Shown here: one piece after another, positions 11,098 to 20,779 of the stretch
Layout of the letters: each line of letters begins with the position of its first letter
How positions within the stretch are numbered: the first letter of the stretch is position 1
Assembly (NCBI GenBank): GCA_903813345.2
Contig: CAIIXF020000009.1
Location: 12,458,030 to 12,522,029, forward strand
Reading direction: 5' to 3'
DNA from: Owenia fusiformis
Lineage: Eukaryota > Annelida > Polychaeta > Sabellida > Oweniidae
DNA: 64,000 nucleotides
Position numbers and translations under genes: made by a program
Notes under the pieces: generated by a model
What the model saw: only the letters and a program-made list of their open reading frames with translations
The model's database searches: none
What the model was told of the DNA's origin: nothing

Positions 11098-12918
11098 ATG
11101 GCGTCCGGTGGTACAAGTCCGGTCGATCGCTCGGTCATCGATTCTACAGGTATCCAGTCTCCATCTATTACAGGTGACGAGACTGTAAAAAAAGTCCACA
11201 TCACCGATGGGGAAGTTTCGTTAGAAATCCCCGCAAGTCAAATGGCCGGCACTGTTAAAGACAGTGGTTTAGATACAATGATTGACACCAGGGATACTTC
11301 TGGTGAAAATTTAAACTTCAAACCAACTGTCTCATCGCCTGATACAGAAGAAAGGTCCGGTCCAAAAATATTGGAATACCCAGTCAGTAGTGGTGCACGT
11401 CCAAAGGATGTGTTAGCTGATGATGTTCGGAAAAAATTGACATTTTCTGCTTTTCAAGAGGAAACCTCTTTGAAACAATCACAAGGCGAATTCCCTGTAT
11501 ATCGAGCAAAAGATCAATCTTTTGGTAATCCCTTTTTAGAACCTGAACCGCAATGGGTCACACCACCGCGTCCTAAATTGAGGCGTCAGGATCGCATTCA
11601 TATGTCTAACCAACATCCATATTTGCCGAATGATTCCCAGTTTAGACCGGTTCATCCTGGTCATCAAAAAGCAGCATCACATGTTGCCTCGCCAATGGTT
11701 CCTAATGCGTCTTTTGGTCCTTGGGATTATAGTGGCCCTATGGCATCAAGTATGTGGTATGGTCAGCAGCAACCTTATTCAATGTACAGGCCAAGATTTC
11801 CGCCTCCATTTCCTCCAAGCAATGTCAATATGTATGGGGGAATGCCTCAATACATGCCATATTCAAATAACGCTGGTTCAACATCATCGTTTCACATCCC
11901 CAATGTTCCCGGTGCATCGGTGAACACGCGTGACACTACATCAAATGATTTCCAACCAAATGCTAACATTGATGTTCAAGCTCCTCTCAGTTCTATGACC
12001 CATCATGTAAATGTTCAGTCAAAAGCGGAAACAAATGTAACCACTGTGACGACAAATCCAATAGTCACAGTGACAAATCCAAGGGAATCCGTTGCACTCT
12101 CTAGTTCCACACCAGTTCCACCTTCCTCACCTCCTGCTGGTGTTTCAAAACCATATGCACCAAAACTTCAATATTATGATGGTACTCAAGATTGGCCTGA
12201 TTTTCGGAGACAGTTCGAAATAATATCTTATATAAACAAATGGTCATCATCAACAAAATCAGTTCAGCTCATAGGTGTATTGAGGGGAAAAGCTCTTTCA
12301 ATTCTTTCTGATCTCGATGATGTCGAGAGAAGTAGTTATAGTGAAGTTATAGCTGCACTCAATATGCGATTTGATCCCCCACATCAAGCTGGTAATTTCC
12401 GCGATAAATTAAAAGATCGCCTCCGTCAGCCAAATGAAAGTGTTGCCGAACTGGCACACGAGATCAGAAAATTGGTACAACAGGCTTATCCTGATGGTAA
12501 CGATGCTATCAAAGAAATCATGGCCATTGATGCATTCCGTAAGGCTCTCAATGATGTAGATTTTGAGTGGGCTGTAAAAAATGGGGAACCTCGTTCTTTA
12601 AACGAAGCCTTACAGATTGCATTAAAGTACGACTCATTCCATGCAAATCGTGTCAAGAAAGTCTATCCTGCTGTTCGCTCAGTCACTAATGAAAGTTCTG
12701 AAAAGGAGAAAGCTCCAATATCTGGTGATTTAGAAAAATTGATCAAAGAATTTGAGAATCTCAAATGGCAATTGCGACCCCTGTTGGCTAAGAAAAGAAC
12801 CAATAATTGTTGGTATTGCGATAAATTCGGACACCAAATGGCCGAATGTAATCAAAAGAAACGCGATGAGAAAAAAGCAAATCCAGGTCATGATTCAAAC
12901 TCAAAAAACTTGAAGTAG
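11098..12918 (+). CDS. gag: Gag polyprotein
   Basis: This is the 606-residue structural protein that forms the virus-like particle in the cytoplasm. The start is the first ATG after the primer site (context AAAAATGGC). Residues 1-350 are low-complexity, rich in Pro, Ser, Gln and Tyr, and probably disordered. Residues about 360-515 are the retrotransposon capsid fold, starting at YDGTQDWPDF with a helical MRFDPP...RLRQ.NESV region. A zinc knuckle CX2CX4HX4C lies at C571, C574, H579, C584. The frame stops at TAG, three codons after a slippery heptamer that passes ribosomes into pol. No internal stop or frameshift is seen. Confidence 0.96.
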   Translation: MASGGTSPVDRSVIDSTGIQSPSITGDETVKKVHITDGEVSLEIPASQMAGTVKDSGLDTMIDTRDTSGENLNFKPTVSSPDTEERSGPKILEYPVSSGARPKDVLADDVRKKLTFSAFQEETSLKQSQGEFPVYRAKDQSFGNPFLEPEPQWVTPPRPKLRRQDRIHMSNQHPYLPNDSQFRPVHPGHQKAASHVASPMVPNASFGPWDYSGPMASSMWYGQQQPYSMYRPRFPPPFPPSNVNMYGGMPQYMPYSNNAGSTSSFHIPNVPGASVNTRDTTSNDFQPNANIDVQAPLSSMTHHVNVQSKAETNVTTVTTNPIVTVTNPRESVALSSSTPVPPSSPPAGVSKPYAPKLQYYDGTQDWPDFRRQFEIISYINKWSSSTKSVQLIGVLRGKALSILSDLDDVERSSYSEVIAALNMRFDPPHQAGNFRDKLKDRLRQPNESVAELAHEIRKLVQQAYPDGNDAIKEIMAIDAFRKALNDVDFEWAVKNGEPRSLNEALQIALKYDSFHANRVKKVYPAVRSVTNESSEKEKAPISGDLEKLIKEFENLKWQLRPLLAKKRTNNCWYCDKFGHQMAECNQKKRDEKKANPGHDSNSKNLK

Positions 12919-12965
12919 TATCATCGATAGGTCCAGGTGATACTGCTGGGTCAATAGAGGGGCCT
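12903..12965 (+). promoter_or_regulatory. -1 ribosomal frameshift signal: A_AAA_AAC plus predicted pseudoknot
   Basis: In the gag frame the heptamer A AAA AAC (12903-12909) has the canonical X_XXY_YYZ form. Four nucleotides later AGTAGTATCA (12914-12923) pairs with TGATACTGCT (12938-12947), ten pairs with one G-U. Loop bases AGGTCC (12929-12934) can pair with GGGCCT (12960-12965), giving an H-type pseudoknot. The pol frame is open from 12894 and lies exactly -1 to gag, so a single slip yields Gag-Pol. The pairing was found by eye and has not been energy-tested. Confidence 0.85.
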
Positions 12966-15900
12966 TGTGAGCAACTAGCCGATAGTATCTATAACGCTTT
13001 ATATTTACCTATCAATTTGGGAGGGGTTGTAGCGTATTGTTTATTAGACACAGGGGCATCAGTAAGTGTAGTGAATCCGAAATTTGCGAAGAAATTGGAA
13101 TCTTTGAAGAAAACCATAGCTCAATCAAAAATTACAGCTGGGCCCAGCATAACTGTAGCAGACGGACGTTCTGTAGAATCCCTCGGTCAGATGTCCGTTG
13201 TGCTAGATTTAGGTAAAGGTGTCAAGGTCGATCAACAATTGCTCATTGCCGACCTAGGTTGTGATTTAGTCCTGGGTTACGATTTTATGGCCTCAAACTC
13301 TGCTGTTTTAGATGTTCAGGGAAAAACTTTGTCCATTCAGAATACAATTTTTCCATGCACTCTGGAAAGCAAGCTTCCTGTGGTTTATCACATATCAATG
13401 GTTGAAACAGTCACAGTTCCTCCTTATTCAGAAATGCTGATAAAAGGTAAAACTCCTGTTAACTTTGAAGATGATACCACAGAAATGGTCATTGAAATGA
13501 GTGATAAAGTTACCAAACATAATGTGTTAATTGCGCGCGCCCTGGTGAATATATCCTCTAACAACATTCCTGTTCTTGTAACTAATCTCAGTCCTGACTC
13601 AGTTCTACTTCACAAAGACAGCCATATAGCTAGTGGTCAAATTTTGGATGCGGGTACAGAAAGTCACAGAGTACTCGAAGACCCGTCACTTAGTCTCAGT
13701 GAAAAATTAAACAATGAACATATCAATCTTTCAGTCAATCATCTGAAAGGAAATCATGAAACTGATAAAACAGATTGTGAAATTGAAAAACCTATTGAGT
13801 CAGAAAGTGATTCAAAAATACCAATTCATTTGATAGATTTGTGTAACAGAAGTACAGAAAATTTAAACTCAGATGATGCAGAAAAAGTAGTTGAATTTCT
13901 CATAAAAAATCAAGACTTATTTGCAAAAACAAAACTTGATCTCGGCAAGACCGATGTCATCAAACATAAAATCAATACTGGTACTCACCCACCTGTAAAA
14001 CAAGCCCCAAGGCGCGTTCCACCTGCTAAAAAAGAACAAAGTGATAAAGCAATCAAAGAAATGCTAGAACTTGGCATTATCAAACCATCAAAAAGTCCCT
14101 GGGCATCTCCTGTGGTTTTAGTGCCTAAAAAAGACAATTCCATCAGGTTCTGTATAGATTTTCGTCGTTTAAATGATATCACTTATAAGGATGCTTATCC
14201 GCTTCCACGAATAGATGATACCCTAGACGCGCTCTCTGGCACAAAATTGTTTTCTACCTTGGATCTCGCGTCGGGATATTGGCAGGTCGAAATGGATGGG
14301 GACGATTCTGAAAAAACTGCTTTCATGACACATCAGGGTTTGTATGAGTTCAATGTAATGCCATTTGGACTCTGCAATGCGCCCGCGACCTTTGAACGGC
14401 TAATGGAATGTATTCTTGCTGGCCTCCGGTATGAATCATGCCTCGTCTATCTCGATGACATCATCGTGTTTAGTTCAAATGTAGATACTCAATTGCATCG
14501 ACTTTCCGAAGTTTTTGACCGACTACGATCAGCTGGGTTAAAATTGTCACCTAAAAAATGCAATCTCTTTAAGGAAAGTGTAGAGTACCTGGGTCATGTC
14601 GTTTCAAAAGAAGGCGTTACTCCAAATCCCGCCAAACTTGAGCTCATTCAATCCTGGCCTACACTTAGAAAAGTGAAAGATGTACAAGCATTTTTAGGTC
14701 TGTGTTCATATTATAGGAGGTTTGTCAAGGGGTTCTCTTCACAGGCTCGTCCTTTAATTCGTCTCACGGAAAAAGATACCAAATTTGAGTGGTCTGAGGA
14801 ATGTCAAAATACTTTTGTAAAATTGAAAGAAAACTTCAAACATATACAAATTTTGGCCTTTCCTGACATGTCGCTTCCATTCATACTTGACTGTGATGCT
14901 AGTTCTTGTGGCCTTGGTGGTGTGTTGTCCCAAATTCAGGAGGGTGTGGAAAGACCTATCGATTTTTTCTCGAATACACTTAATCGAGCCGAGAGGCAAT
15001 ACTGTGTGACAAGACGTGAGCTTTTGGCCATCGTGCGGTCAGTGAAACATTATCACCATTTTCTATATGGAAGTGAATTCAAAATCCGCACCGATCACGG
15101 CGCTTTAACCTGGCTCATGAAATTCAAAGAACCGGAAGGTCAGTTAGCCAGATGGCTTCAAGTGTTAAACACTTATAACTTCACCATTCAGTACAGGCCC
15201 GGTAGTCAGCACCGTAATGCGGATGCACTTTCAAGGCGTCCATGTGTAGATTGTCCTCACTGCAATAGGCAAGAAAGCTTGGGTCGGGTTGTTCCAAGTC
15301 AAAATGAATGTCCAACAGTCGAAGGAGTAGAGGCTCCTGTGATTGTCTCTGATTTGAATGACAAGTCTGATCAAAATGAACCTAAAGTGAGATTGTTACT
15401 TACTATGGCCCCAAAATTGTCACTTCGTGTTGTGTCTCAGAAGTCTGAAAAATTGAGTTCAGAATTGAAAAGTCCTCTTACTGGTTGCAACTGGTTAGAT
15501 GGAGTATCAAAAGCTCAATATGATGAAGCGGTTAGTCTTGATCCCCTACTTGCTCCTTTGGTGAAATGGTTAGATTCTGGAAATAGGCCCCCCTGGTGTG
15601 ACGTTGCAGATCGATCACCTGAACTTAAACGTCTTTGGTCCCAATGGGATCGGTTGCGATTGAGAGAAGGTATTCTTGAGAGAAAATATGTTAGTGGAGA
15701 TGTTATCACTTGGCAACTTGTAGTTCCAAATTCATTAATTAACCATGTTCTTGAAGGTTCTCACAATGCTCGGGATTCAGGACATTTGGGTATTGGTAAG
15801 ACCATACATCGGGTTAGGAATAAGTTCTACTGGTTAGGGTACAAGGCCGATGTTACTAGATGGGTTGCTGAGTGTATAAAATGTCAGAAAAGAAAATCTC

Positions 15901-16982
15901 CTGGTAAAAAACCAAGAGCACCCATGAAGACCTACAATGTAGGTGCGCCTTTGGAACGTGTCGCCCTGGACATTTTGGGACCGTTACCTGAAACAATGCT
16001 CGGGAATAAATATGTACTTATAGTGGAAGATTATTTCACCAAGTTCTTGGAAATAACTCCCATGCAAAACCAAGAAGCAAGCACTGTTGCTTCAGCTTTT
16101 CTCAATGAATTCATTTGTCGCTATGGAGCTCCCCTCATAGTACATTCTGACCAAGGTCGGCAGTTTGAGAGTTTTTTGTTTCAAGAACTATGTTCCATGC
16201 TTGATACTGTTAAGACTCGTACGACCCCATACCATCCCCAGTCGGATGGTATGGTGGAGCGGTCCAATCAAACCGTCGAAGCGATGTTGTCCAAAGTTGT
16301 CTCTACCGATCACCGAGATTGGGATTTACATCTACCTTTCATCGCCGCGGCCTACCGCAGCGCAAGACATGAAACCACTGGTTATTCGCCTGCCTTTCTA
16401 ATGTTTGGCAGGCATCCAAAGCTCATATCCGAACTAGTTTTTGGCCCGCCTCCTGAAATGTCAGAAGAAAATCATTCCTATACCCAGTATTGTGAAACAC
16501 TCCGTCAAAAACTTTTGACCACGTTTGAGGCTGCTCGAACTAACATCAAAATCAGTTCAGAACATCAAAAGCGATTGTATGACGTTAAATCAAGTGGTCA
16601 CAGGGTCACGGTTAATGATATGGTTTGGCTTCACGTTCCAGTTGTCAAGACAGGTCAAACCCCGAAATTTCTGAATCCATGGACGGGGCCATACAAGGTT
16701 ACAGATAAACTATCTGATTCAACATTTCAAATTTTGGTAAAAAACAAGCCAAAGGTGGTTCATGAAAATAGGTTGAAAAAATTTCAAGGGGAAATTTCAG
16801 AGTCAGAAGAAAAACTCAAAACTCCTGTCAGTGACAATGTAGAGCCTGCTCTAAACGAGTGTATTGTAGATAATCTTGATGAAATACATCAAATCGAAGG
16901 TCCACCTCAGCAGGAGACTGCTGGGATTGCTCCAGCCAGACAACGAAGAAAACCCGCCTGGTTGAAAGATTACCAACTTTGA
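12909..16982 (+). CDS. pol: Pol polyprotein (protease, RT, RNase H, integrase)
   Basis: Read from the first -1 codon after the slip, this gives about 1357 residues with no ATG needed; the frame itself is open from 12894. In order: aspartic protease LLDTGAS (Asp codon 13047) with a later DLVLGYDFM. Reverse transcriptase follows with KPSKSPWASPVVLVPKK, FSTLDLASGYWQV, MPFGLCNAP and the catalytic YLDD at 14448-14459. RNase H starts at LDCDAS (Asp 14889), then TRRELLA and RTDHGALTWL. The integrase has an HHCC finger (H-x7-H near 15783, C-x2-C near 15873) and a D,D35E triad at 15969, 16149 and 16257. A GPY module NPWTGPYKV follows near 16677-16700. All catalytic residues are present, so it looks functional. 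Confidence 0.96.
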   Translation, partial: LEVVSSIGPGDTAGSIEGPCEQLADSIYNALYLPINLGGVVAYCLLDTGASVSVVNPKFAKKLESLKKTIAQSKITAGPSITVADGRSVESLGQMSVVLDLGKGVKVDQQLLIADLGCDLVLGYDFMASNSAVLDVQGKTLSIQNTIFPCTLESKLPVVYHISMVETVTVPPYSEMLIKGKTPVNFEDDTTEMVIEMSDKVTKHNVLIARALVNISSNNIPVLVTNLSPDSVLLHKDSHIASGQILDAGTESHRVLEDPSLSLSEKLNNEHINLSVNHLKGNHETDKTDCEIEKPIESESDSKIPIHLIDLCNRSTENLNSDDAEKVVEFLIKNQDLFAKTKLDLGKTDVIKHKINTGTHPPVKQAPRRVPPAKKEQSDKAIKEMLELGIIKPSKSPWASPVVLVPKKDNSIRFCIDFRRLNDITYKDAYPLPRIDDTLDALSGTKLFSTLDLASGYWQVEMDGDDSEKTAFMTHQGLYEFNVMPFGLCNAPATFERLMECILAGLRYESCLVYLDDIIVFSSNVDTQLHRLSEVFDRLRSAGLKLSPKKCNLFKESVEYLGHVVSKEGVTPNPAKLELIQSWPTLRKVKDVQAFLGLCSYYRRFVKGFSSQARPLIRLTEKDTKFEWSEECQNTFVKLKENFKHIQILAFPDMSLPFILDCDASSCGLGGVLSQIQEGVERPIDFFSNTLNRAERQYCVTRRELLAIVRSVKHYHHFLYGSEFKIRTDHGALTWLMKFKEPEGQLARWLQVLNTYNFTIQYRPGSQHRNADALSRRPCVDCPHCNRQESLGRVVPSQNECPTVEGVEAPVIVSDLNDKSDQNEPKVRLLLTMAPKLSLRVVSQKSEKLSSELKSPLTGCNWLDGVSKAQYDEAVSLDPLLAPLVKWLDSGNRPPWCDVADRSPELKRLWSQWDRLRLREGILERKYVSGDVITWQLVVPNSLINHVLEGSHNARDSGHLGIGKTIHRVRNKFYWLGYKADVTRWVAECIKCQKRKSPGKKPRAPMKTYNVGAPLERVALDILGPLPETMLGNKYVLIVEDYFTKFLEITPMQNQEASTVASAFLNEFICRYGAPLIVHSDQGRQFESFLFQELCSMLDTVKTRTTPYHPQSDGMVERSNQTVEAMLSKVVSTDHRDWDLHLPFIAAAYRSARHETTGYSPAFLMFGRHPKLISELVFGPPPEMSEENHSYTQYCETLRQKLLTTFEAARTNIKISSEHQKRLYDVKSSGHRVTVNDMVWLHVPVVKTGQTPKFLNPWTGPYKVTDKLSDSTFQILVKNKPKVVHENRLKKFQGEISESEEKLKTPVSDNVEPALNECIVDNLDEIHQIEGPPQQETAGIAPARQRRKPAWLKDYQL

Positions 16983-16999
16983 AATTATATACTTAATCT

Positions 17000-17017
17000 A
17001 TTTTTTGTACTTTCCAG
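17000..17017 (+). promoter_or_regulatory. Splice acceptor upstream of ORF3
   Basis: A pyrimidine-rich run ending TTGTACTTTCCAG lies 35 bp after the pol stop. The ORF3 frame is open from directly after this AG at 17018, that is 28 codons before its first ATG, and those codons complete a zinc finger. This suggests ORF3 is translated from a spliced RNA. The donor is not identified: ACAG|GT sites early in gag at 11149 and 11173 are in the wrong phase for this frame. Confidence 0.6.
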
Positions 17018-18154
17018 TTTGTATGCTTCAAATACAAGAAACATGGACTAAAGTGTCAACTCAGTTTTCCCACCTTAGATGAACTGAACCAGCACATTGT
17101 CATGTATCACGAGTACCTACGCTGTGATGTAATGAATTGCAATGTCAAAATTCTTAAACGCCTGCCACAGAAATTCCTGAGACACCAGACAAATTGTCGT
17201 GCGAGAGCGGCAGCCAATATGGTGGGTAACCTGTTCTCCCCTGATGTAAATGTCAAACCTTGGGATGACAAGAAGATACCGTCCACTTGTCCCAAAGACA
17301 TGTTTGATTCAGATGCTGAAACTGTGATCTATGATCCTCTCAAAGACATGTCGTTTGACCAAATGTCAAGTGAGGTCAAAGAAATAAATAATAACAAATA
17401 TGTAGATGCATTAAAAGACGCTATAGCATGCAAACTGCCAAGTACTACCTCTAATATATCAAGCACGCCACAATCAAGTTCAGTTTCTCCTGAGCCGACT
17501 AAGAAGGCTAAGGCTCCTGTGACTCAGAAAATTGAGTCTACCTTGACTCAAAAGGATGATGCAGCTACGTCTAGAAAGACTGAAACAGACTCGACAAAAA
17601 CGTCAACTACAGAAGAGAATCTGAACAAATATATCAAGACATTTAACCAAATTGTCGGGCAGGACAAGCCCATTGGTAATAACCTAAAAACGGACACCCG
17701 CAAAGTTCTCATCACCAAAAAATCAAAAACTGTGAACTTTCCGACCAAGAAGTCAATCAAAAAATCTTCAAGAACTGTTGATATGTCCCCTAAAAGGTTG
17801 TCCAAAGCATCGTCTAAAAATGTTGATGTATCATCTGAAACTTCATCAAAACTAAGAAATAAACCTGCTGAACAATCATCTTCAAAGAAGCGCTCAAGGA
17901 AAAGGCAACAACCTCTTCCCGCTCATAGGCCGGTAAAAAAGGTCGCGTTGGCAAATGGGTTGGACTTGACCATGCCAGCACCAAAATTGGTGGCCGAGGT
18001 AACCATAGAACCAAAGACAGTGGAAGAAGCAACTGTGACTTCAAATTCAACAGATATCGCTCAAGTGAAATCTTGTAAATGCAAGGACATTTTAACTCAG
18101 ATAATCATATCTTGTCCACATCAGGATCATATCTATAAGTTAACTTGCTGCTAA
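17018..18154 (+). CDS. Retrotransposon ORF3: zinc-finger, Lys/Ser/Thr-rich protein
   Basis: The open frame from the splice acceptor is 378 residues; counted from the first ATG at 17102 it is 350. The N-terminus holds a C-x9-C-x12-H-x4-H finger and then a C-x4-C-x14-H-x3-C finger. Using the ATG start would cut the first finger in half. The middle is basic and rich in Ser, Thr and Lys (runs such as KKSRTVDMSPKR, SSKKRSRKRQQ), which suggests nucleic-acid binding or nuclear localisation. The C-terminus has a Cys/His cluster (KSCKCKD ... CPHQDH ... CC). It sits where some Gypsy elements carry env, but has no signal peptide or membrane segment. I do not recognise the family; the function is unknown. 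Host-gene capture is possible. Confidence 0.75.
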   Translation, partial: FVCFKYKKHGLKCQLSFPTLDELNQHIVMYHEYLRCDVMNCNVKILKRLPQKFLRHQTNCRARAAANMVGNLFSPDVNVKPWDDKKIPSTCPKDMFDSDAETVIYDPLKDMSFDQMSSEVKEINNNKYVDALKDAIACKLPSTTSNISSTPQSSSVSPEPTKKAKAPVTQKIESTLTQKDDAATSRKTETDSTKTSTTEENLNKYIKTFNQIVGQDKPIGNNLKTDTRKVLITKKSKTVNFPTKKSIKKSSRTVDMSPKRLSKASSKNVDVSSETSSKLRNKPAEQSSSKKRSRKRQQPLPAHRPVKKVALANGLDLTMPAPKLVAEVTIEPKTVEEATVTSNSTDIAQVKSCKCKDILTQIIISCPHQDHIYKLTCC

Positions 18155-18239
18155 GACTGTATATTATATTAATAATTAAGTTCTACTTGATCTCCTTCAC
18201 TAAGTCATTAACCATGTCCATGGAAGGACAATTTTTCTT

Positions 18240-18249
18240 GGGGGGGGGA
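18240..18249 (+). other. Polypurine tract for plus-strand priming
   Basis: GGGGGGGGGA sits 3 nt before the 3' LTR, the place where RNase H leaves the plus-strand primer. The long G run and TAA spacer are slightly unusual. Confidence 0.8.
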
Positions 18250-18252
18250 TAA

Positions 18253-20480
18253 TGTGGCGACCGGCCAAGTCAGTCCTTTTTCTGTTGTGTAATATAACAT
18301 GTCACTTACTTGGGCTGGTTGGGTGGATGTCTCATTATTCTCTCTATGGTCCGCCTCAATTATTTTTAGTATTCATCGCATAGTTAGTGCATACACATTG
18401 ATTTCCTTCGGGAAAATTTTATTAGCTTTTATTTTTGAGGGCCGCCATATTTGTTTTGGTATTACGGAGTGAATGAGATCAGGTGAAGAACTGTGCTGAG
18501 AAAATTACATTAGTGAGTATTACATGTTTTGAAGGTTTATGTGTACATTGATATTTTTTGTAACAAGTGATTATCTATTCAATTTGTTTTTTACTACGTC
18601 TGGTAAGACTATTTATGTAAGTTTAGTGACGTCACTGAAAGTCTGACCAATCACAGTGCTCCATTCTCATAATTCATGAATATTTAATTTCCTTTGTCAT
18701 ACTTGTAGAATCGGAGACTGAGCAGAAGGCTGCTTAGAAATTTCGTTCTTATTTTCCCAATTTCTTGACGCAAAGCTATCCATTTCGATGTAATGCATCG
18801 CAACATGTTACCCACAAAACCAGGGGTAAGTTTTGAATAGTGTTTTGGGCCATAAAACTGAAAATATCTGTCAGTAAATGAGGTTTGAAAGTTGAGATAT
18901 TTTCTGCTCAATTTTCTTGCAAAATCTATGGACAAGTTCCATTTTTACTTTTGAATAATCCATATGCGATTGGTCTTTCATAGTTAATTTTGAGTGAATT
19001 CTTTTAACCCAACATCTTTGGATGTAGTTTGCGCCTTTCATTTGGTTATCAGATTCAAGTTGGTCGTGATATTTCCAAGTTAAAGACTTGGAAAAAACCA
19101 GGTGAATTTCTACATACGTCATTTCAGATTTAAAACTTTTGAAGATACTTTAGCATTGTTTTTATGAGATATCTGGTCAATTGTAAGCCAATTTAGTTTG
19201 GAATGTTATAAATTGTGTCTTTACTCTCAGAATCTGGGAAAGATACCCACATTTTCACTGAATATTTTCGGTGACCTAGATTCAATATTTTGCTCATTCA
19301 GTGATAACCAGCATTGTGAATTGGATTGGGAACTTCAATCTTAGTTAAATCATTTAATGTCAATGTACATATGGGCCATTTAAGATAATTGTTCACATAA
19401 TTTGAAACTTTATATGAGAAAGCTCATATCACATGATTTAGTCAGGACATCCCAAGAAGGTGTCCATATTTTGCAATTGAGTGTGTTTCACAGAACATGT
19501 GTTTTTAACCAAACTGACTTTTACTTTGTGGAAACAAGCCGCATTGAGAAGTTGTCGTAAGATATTATTCTACATTTCACAGAATTTGTGGAAAGTTTTT
19601 AACTTAGATACCGGTGCTAGTTTTAGTGTAAATACATAGATTTTAGTCATATATTTGTCTGTTAATGACAGACAGCAGTTAAGCCCAATGCTCAAAGTCA
19701 CCCAAGTTAGGTGCAATAATTGACATGTGATCATTGTAAATACAGTGATAATTTATAAATCATTCTCTGGTTAAGTTGCTGTGATTGCACTTATACTTTT
19801 TTTTGTACGTTATTTTTGTAGTCATTTAGTCAACCATATGATAAGAACTTTATCATTTATTAGTGAATAGAACTATTCACATATTGCCAGATATTGCCAT
19901 AATACATATTTGAGTTAGGCGAAGAATCGCTTACTTGAATTATAAGTCAGCTGCATTTGTTGATAAACATAGTCATATTTTGTGATTATATTTGAATATC
20001 AAACATAACAGTATACAAGCCATCACAGCATTATCCAGAGAGAATTGGTCTCATTTATAAAGCTATTTATTCTGACAAAGTGCATAAAGTCCATAATATA
20101 GAAATCTCATTCAGCAGTATTAAAGAGTATATATTTGTACCAAAGGCAATAAAGTATTTCATATTTTAATAAGTTTTATAACCATACATGCTTGTTTTCT
20201 GTTTAATTACCAGGTCTAGGAGGAGAAAGTTGCAATAAGCTGTGGTATTTTATGTCACAAAAGTGACATATACTTCAAGTGCTGCCATCTTTCCAACTTT
20301 GCAGTAAACTCCATTGACTTTCAAATATAACTTAATTTCAGCATTACAGTAAATCTAATAGTGCCTTATAACACAATTGTAACTTGATCGTTACCCGTGA
20401 ACCCTTGAATATTTTATGTAGCGATTCTGATTAATTAATTACCGCTCGTTAACCAACCAAATACCGGTCAGGTCGTTACA
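18253..20480 (+). repeat. 3' LTR (2228 bp)
   Basis: It has the same length and termini as the 5' LTR, offset by exactly 9466 bp along the stretches compared. The AATAAA at 20148-20153 would serve as the polyadenylation signal of the genomic transcript. Its last base is followed by CATG, the right copy of the target duplication. It ends 300 bp from the stop codon of the WIF1-like gene on the other strand, so it may provide antisense transcription or replace that gene's 3' end. Confidence 0.97.
20148..20153 (+). terminator. Polyadenylation signal of the retrotransposon
   Basis: AATAAA in the 3' LTR, preceded by the TATA-like box about 90 bp upstream, as expected for an R-region signal. Confidence 0.5.
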
Positions 20481-20779
20481 CATGTGTTGTCATGAGACCC
20501 TTTAGAGCCAAGTATTTCGTGCACTACACCAACGTTTTCTGTTTGTATCTTTTCATTAGTTCATTTTACTCTCTGCACCACTACATTGTACACCATCTTA
20601 AGTCTTATGTATCCGATGTGCTACTCTCAGGCAATTGTAGCTCTGGTGTAACTCATATTCTCAAGCCATGTGTTTCCCGTATCGTTATTATTTCGATTTG
20701 TGTATTTGATTTACTTTGTGTTTGTGATGTACCACTATTAAAGCCATGTGTTTGAAGTACTATTCACGCATCTGATGTA

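Larger units (their letters stand above)
8787..20480 (+). mobile_element. Complete Ty3/Gypsy-type LTR retrotransposon (11,694 bp)
   Basis: The element has, in order: 5' LTR, tRNA primer site, gag, frameshift signal, pol (protease, reverse transcriptase, RNase H, integrase), a third ORF, a G-rich polypurine tract and 3' LTR. It is flanked by a CATG duplication. The order RT-RNaseH-integrase places it in Ty3/Gypsy (Metaviridae-type). The GPY/F module after the integrase core supports this, and no chromodomain is seen. Both LTRs are 2228 bp, with no length difference and no mismatch in the stretches I compared, so the insertion is recent. All main reading frames are open. It lies between a P450 exon and the 3' end of a WIF1-like gene on the opposite strand. 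Confidence 0.97.

Noticed and set aside
17018-18154. ORF3 as an envelope gene
   Set aside because: No signal peptide, no transmembrane helix, no furin-site/fusion-peptide pattern; it is basic with zinc fingers.
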